Below are positions 5,836 through 6,442 of a stretch of 6,442 nt of DNA, piece by piece. The notes under the pieces are model-generated. The model was not told the DNA's origin. It searched no databases and saw nothing but the letters and a program-made list of their open reading frames with translations. Made by a program: the position numbers and the translations under genes. Origin of the DNA: Desulfobacteraceae bacterium (GTDB lineage Bacteria; Desulfobacterota; Syntrophobacteria; BM002); assembly GCA_002899795.1 (NCBI GenBank), contig PPDG01000302.1, positions 1 to 6,442 on the forward strand, written 5' to 3'. Position 1 is the first letter of the stretch; every line of letters begins with the position of its first letter.

Positions 5836-6156
5836 CTACTGAACGACCCAGACAGCCTTTCAGGCCGAATTCTCAATGACTTTCTTCGTTATACTGCCAA
5901 AGAGGAAGTCCATGACGCCCGAATACCCTCGCCGATCCATGACTATTGTCCCACACCCACTGGTTCGAACTTCTTGGAGTATGTCATTGACTGGACTATC
6001 GATTCCCTTGACCACCATCGTGGTTACTTGCTTTTCGCTGAGGCCTGCATCCGGGAGCATTGCTTTTACCTTTTCCACCGGCGCGGGCACCACTTGATCT
6101 CTAACCAGTGCGATGGTGTGAACGGAGTCATAAATAAGCCGCTGGTAAAGACTTCG
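5836..6156 (-). pseudogene. C-terminal half of a second universal stress protein, with in-frame TGA
   Basis: Seen: the minus strand, open from just after TAA at 6159-6157, reads ...VVPAPVEKVKAMLPDAGLSE, then VTTMVVKG, SPVNDILQEV, TIVMDRRGYSGVMDFLFGS and ITKKVIENSA, and meets TGA at 5862-5860. In the same frame beyond it comes KAVWVVQ and TAG (5838-5836). Known: single-domain Usp proteins of 140-160 residues end this way, with G-2x-G-9x-G-S/T (here G-x9-GS after RRG) and a last strand -x-AVWVV. The read-through tail fits exactly, so the TGA interrupts the gene, probably replacing a Gly codon (GGA). The residue before RRG is Asp where Gly of the nucleotide loop is usual. The first 60-70 residues, with the start and A-V-D motif, are not found in any frame upstream to 6442. 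A GTG at 6093 gives a 77-codon open frame but no domain start. A relic, facing the uspE-like gene. Confidence 0.75.
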
Positions 6157-6319
6157 TTATTCGGGAGACCGAGGTAAAAGATCAGCTTATATCGTTCATG
6201 TAGATATTTTTGTGCCCTACTCGAACACCAAATTGTCGATTAAGCGGACGGGAAATCAAGGACACAAGATTTTCAGGCAGGTAACGGTTATCCGTGAGTA
6301 AACATAACTTGCCAAGATA

Positions 6320-6339
6320 TGAACTTTCATAAAAGTTCA
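6320..6339. repeat. 20-bp perfect inverted repeat flanked by AGATATG copies
   Basis: TGAACTTT and AAAGTTCA form eight-base arms over a CATA loop. The heptamer AGATATG occurs at 6315-6321 and again at 6339-6345, overlapping the two outer ends. It lies just upstream of the frame that runs off the right edge, so it could be an operator for that gene or the trace of a small insertion. No T-run follows. Confidence 0.4.
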
Positions 6340-6347
6340 GATATGAT

Positions 6348-6442
6348 ATGCGTATGGTAAGTTTTCGGGGACATCCAGGACTTCACATCTATAGCAGAGA
6401 TCTGGATATCAAACTCTGGCAGGATAATTACTATATGCGGTG
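6348..6442 (+). CDS. Possible 5' end of a gene running off the right edge (function unclear)
   Basis: From ATG at 6348 (an in-frame ATG also at 6354) the plus strand is open for 31 codons to the edge, starting MRMVSFRGHPGLHIYS. With the preceding codons it reads KFRYDMRMVSF, which recalls the first residues of some helix-turn-helix transposases/integrases (x-YD-x-R-x-x-MV). The following residues do not continue that pattern in this frame. No good ribosome binding site is visible. It may be chance or a frameshifted relic. Confidence 0.18.
   Translation, partial: MRMVSFRGHPGLHIYSRDLDIKLWQDNYYMR

Larger units (their letters stand above)
6160..6442. other. Right-hand stretch without a confident gene
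   Basis: No homology I can name on either strand. On the minus strand a stop-to-stop frame of about 65 codons (contains LTDNRYLPENLVSLISR, ends at a TGA near 6184) has no convincing start. The expected first half of the broken Usp gene is not here. Composition is more AT-rich than the intact genes. The two items worth naming, an inverted repeat at 6320-6339 and a frame open at the right edge, are listed separately. Confidence 0.5.

Noticed and set aside
5860..5862. TGA in the Usp relic as a selenocysteine codon
   Set aside because: The family has a small residue, usually Gly, here and no Cys; no selenocysteine-insertion hairpin was evident just downstream; and the gene also lacks its N-terminal half.
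5737..6177. 146-codon plus-strand open frame after the uspE-like gene
   Set aside because: It is the antisense of the Usp relic; composition (many His, Cys, Leu) is that of a shadow frame and no motif is visible.

Overview
The window carries the remains and survivors of a cluster of membrane transport and stress genes from a free-living Gram-negative bacterium. Moderate GC, Shine-Dalgarno-led genes, a UspE-like tandem stress protein, an Mrp-type antiporter and dyad-rich REP-like DNA would fit an anaerobic Desulfobacterota (deltaproteobacterial) lineage. That placement is inference: the window has no rRNA or other phylogenetic marker.

Layout from left to right. (1) Positions 1-110, minus strand: the first 36 codons of a gene that leaves the left edge. 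It looks like the N-terminus of an MrpA/MnhA-type Na+/H+ antiporter subunit and has a good ribosome binding site. (2) 124-860: no confident gene. It holds a cluster of strong dyads (336-499) resembling REP/BIME elements, a possible decayed zinc-ribbon peptide (548-655) and a small uncertain ORF (690-791). (3) 861-1072, minus strand: the last ~68 codons of an SLC13/DASS-type permease, with one frameshift and no N-terminal part. (4) 1252-4208, minus strand: two intact genes overlapping by ATGA, a 667-residue CPA2 cation/proton antiporter with RCK domains followed by a 318-residue CaCA Ca2+/Na+ antiporter. (5) 4209-4492: divergent intergenic region with a candidate promoter for the antiporter pair and a 17-bp dyad facing the other side. 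(6) 4493-4777, plus strand: the first 91 codons of an M50 site-2-protease-like gene that keeps HEFGH but stops before the rest of the active site. (7) 4793-5740, plus strand: an intact UspE-like tandem universal stress protein gene. (8) 5836-6156, minus strand: the C-terminal half of a single-domain universal stress protein, cut by an in-frame TGA just before its last seven codons. (9) 6160-6442: nothing firm; a perfect inverted repeat and a short frame open to the right edge.

The intact genes make a coherent set: two cation antiporters in one transcription unit, probably an Mrp antiporter on the left, and a UspE-type protein divergently placed. Together they suggest sodium, potassium, calcium and pH homeostasis coupled to stress. 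At least three neighbours (SLC13 permease, site-2 protease, second Usp) are broken, so the locus is being pared down, or the assembly has errors at several places. I do not see CRISPR, tRNA, rRNA, a complete mobile element or a convincing new multi-gene system. The most informative items are gene remnants in stretches that would otherwise be called empty.
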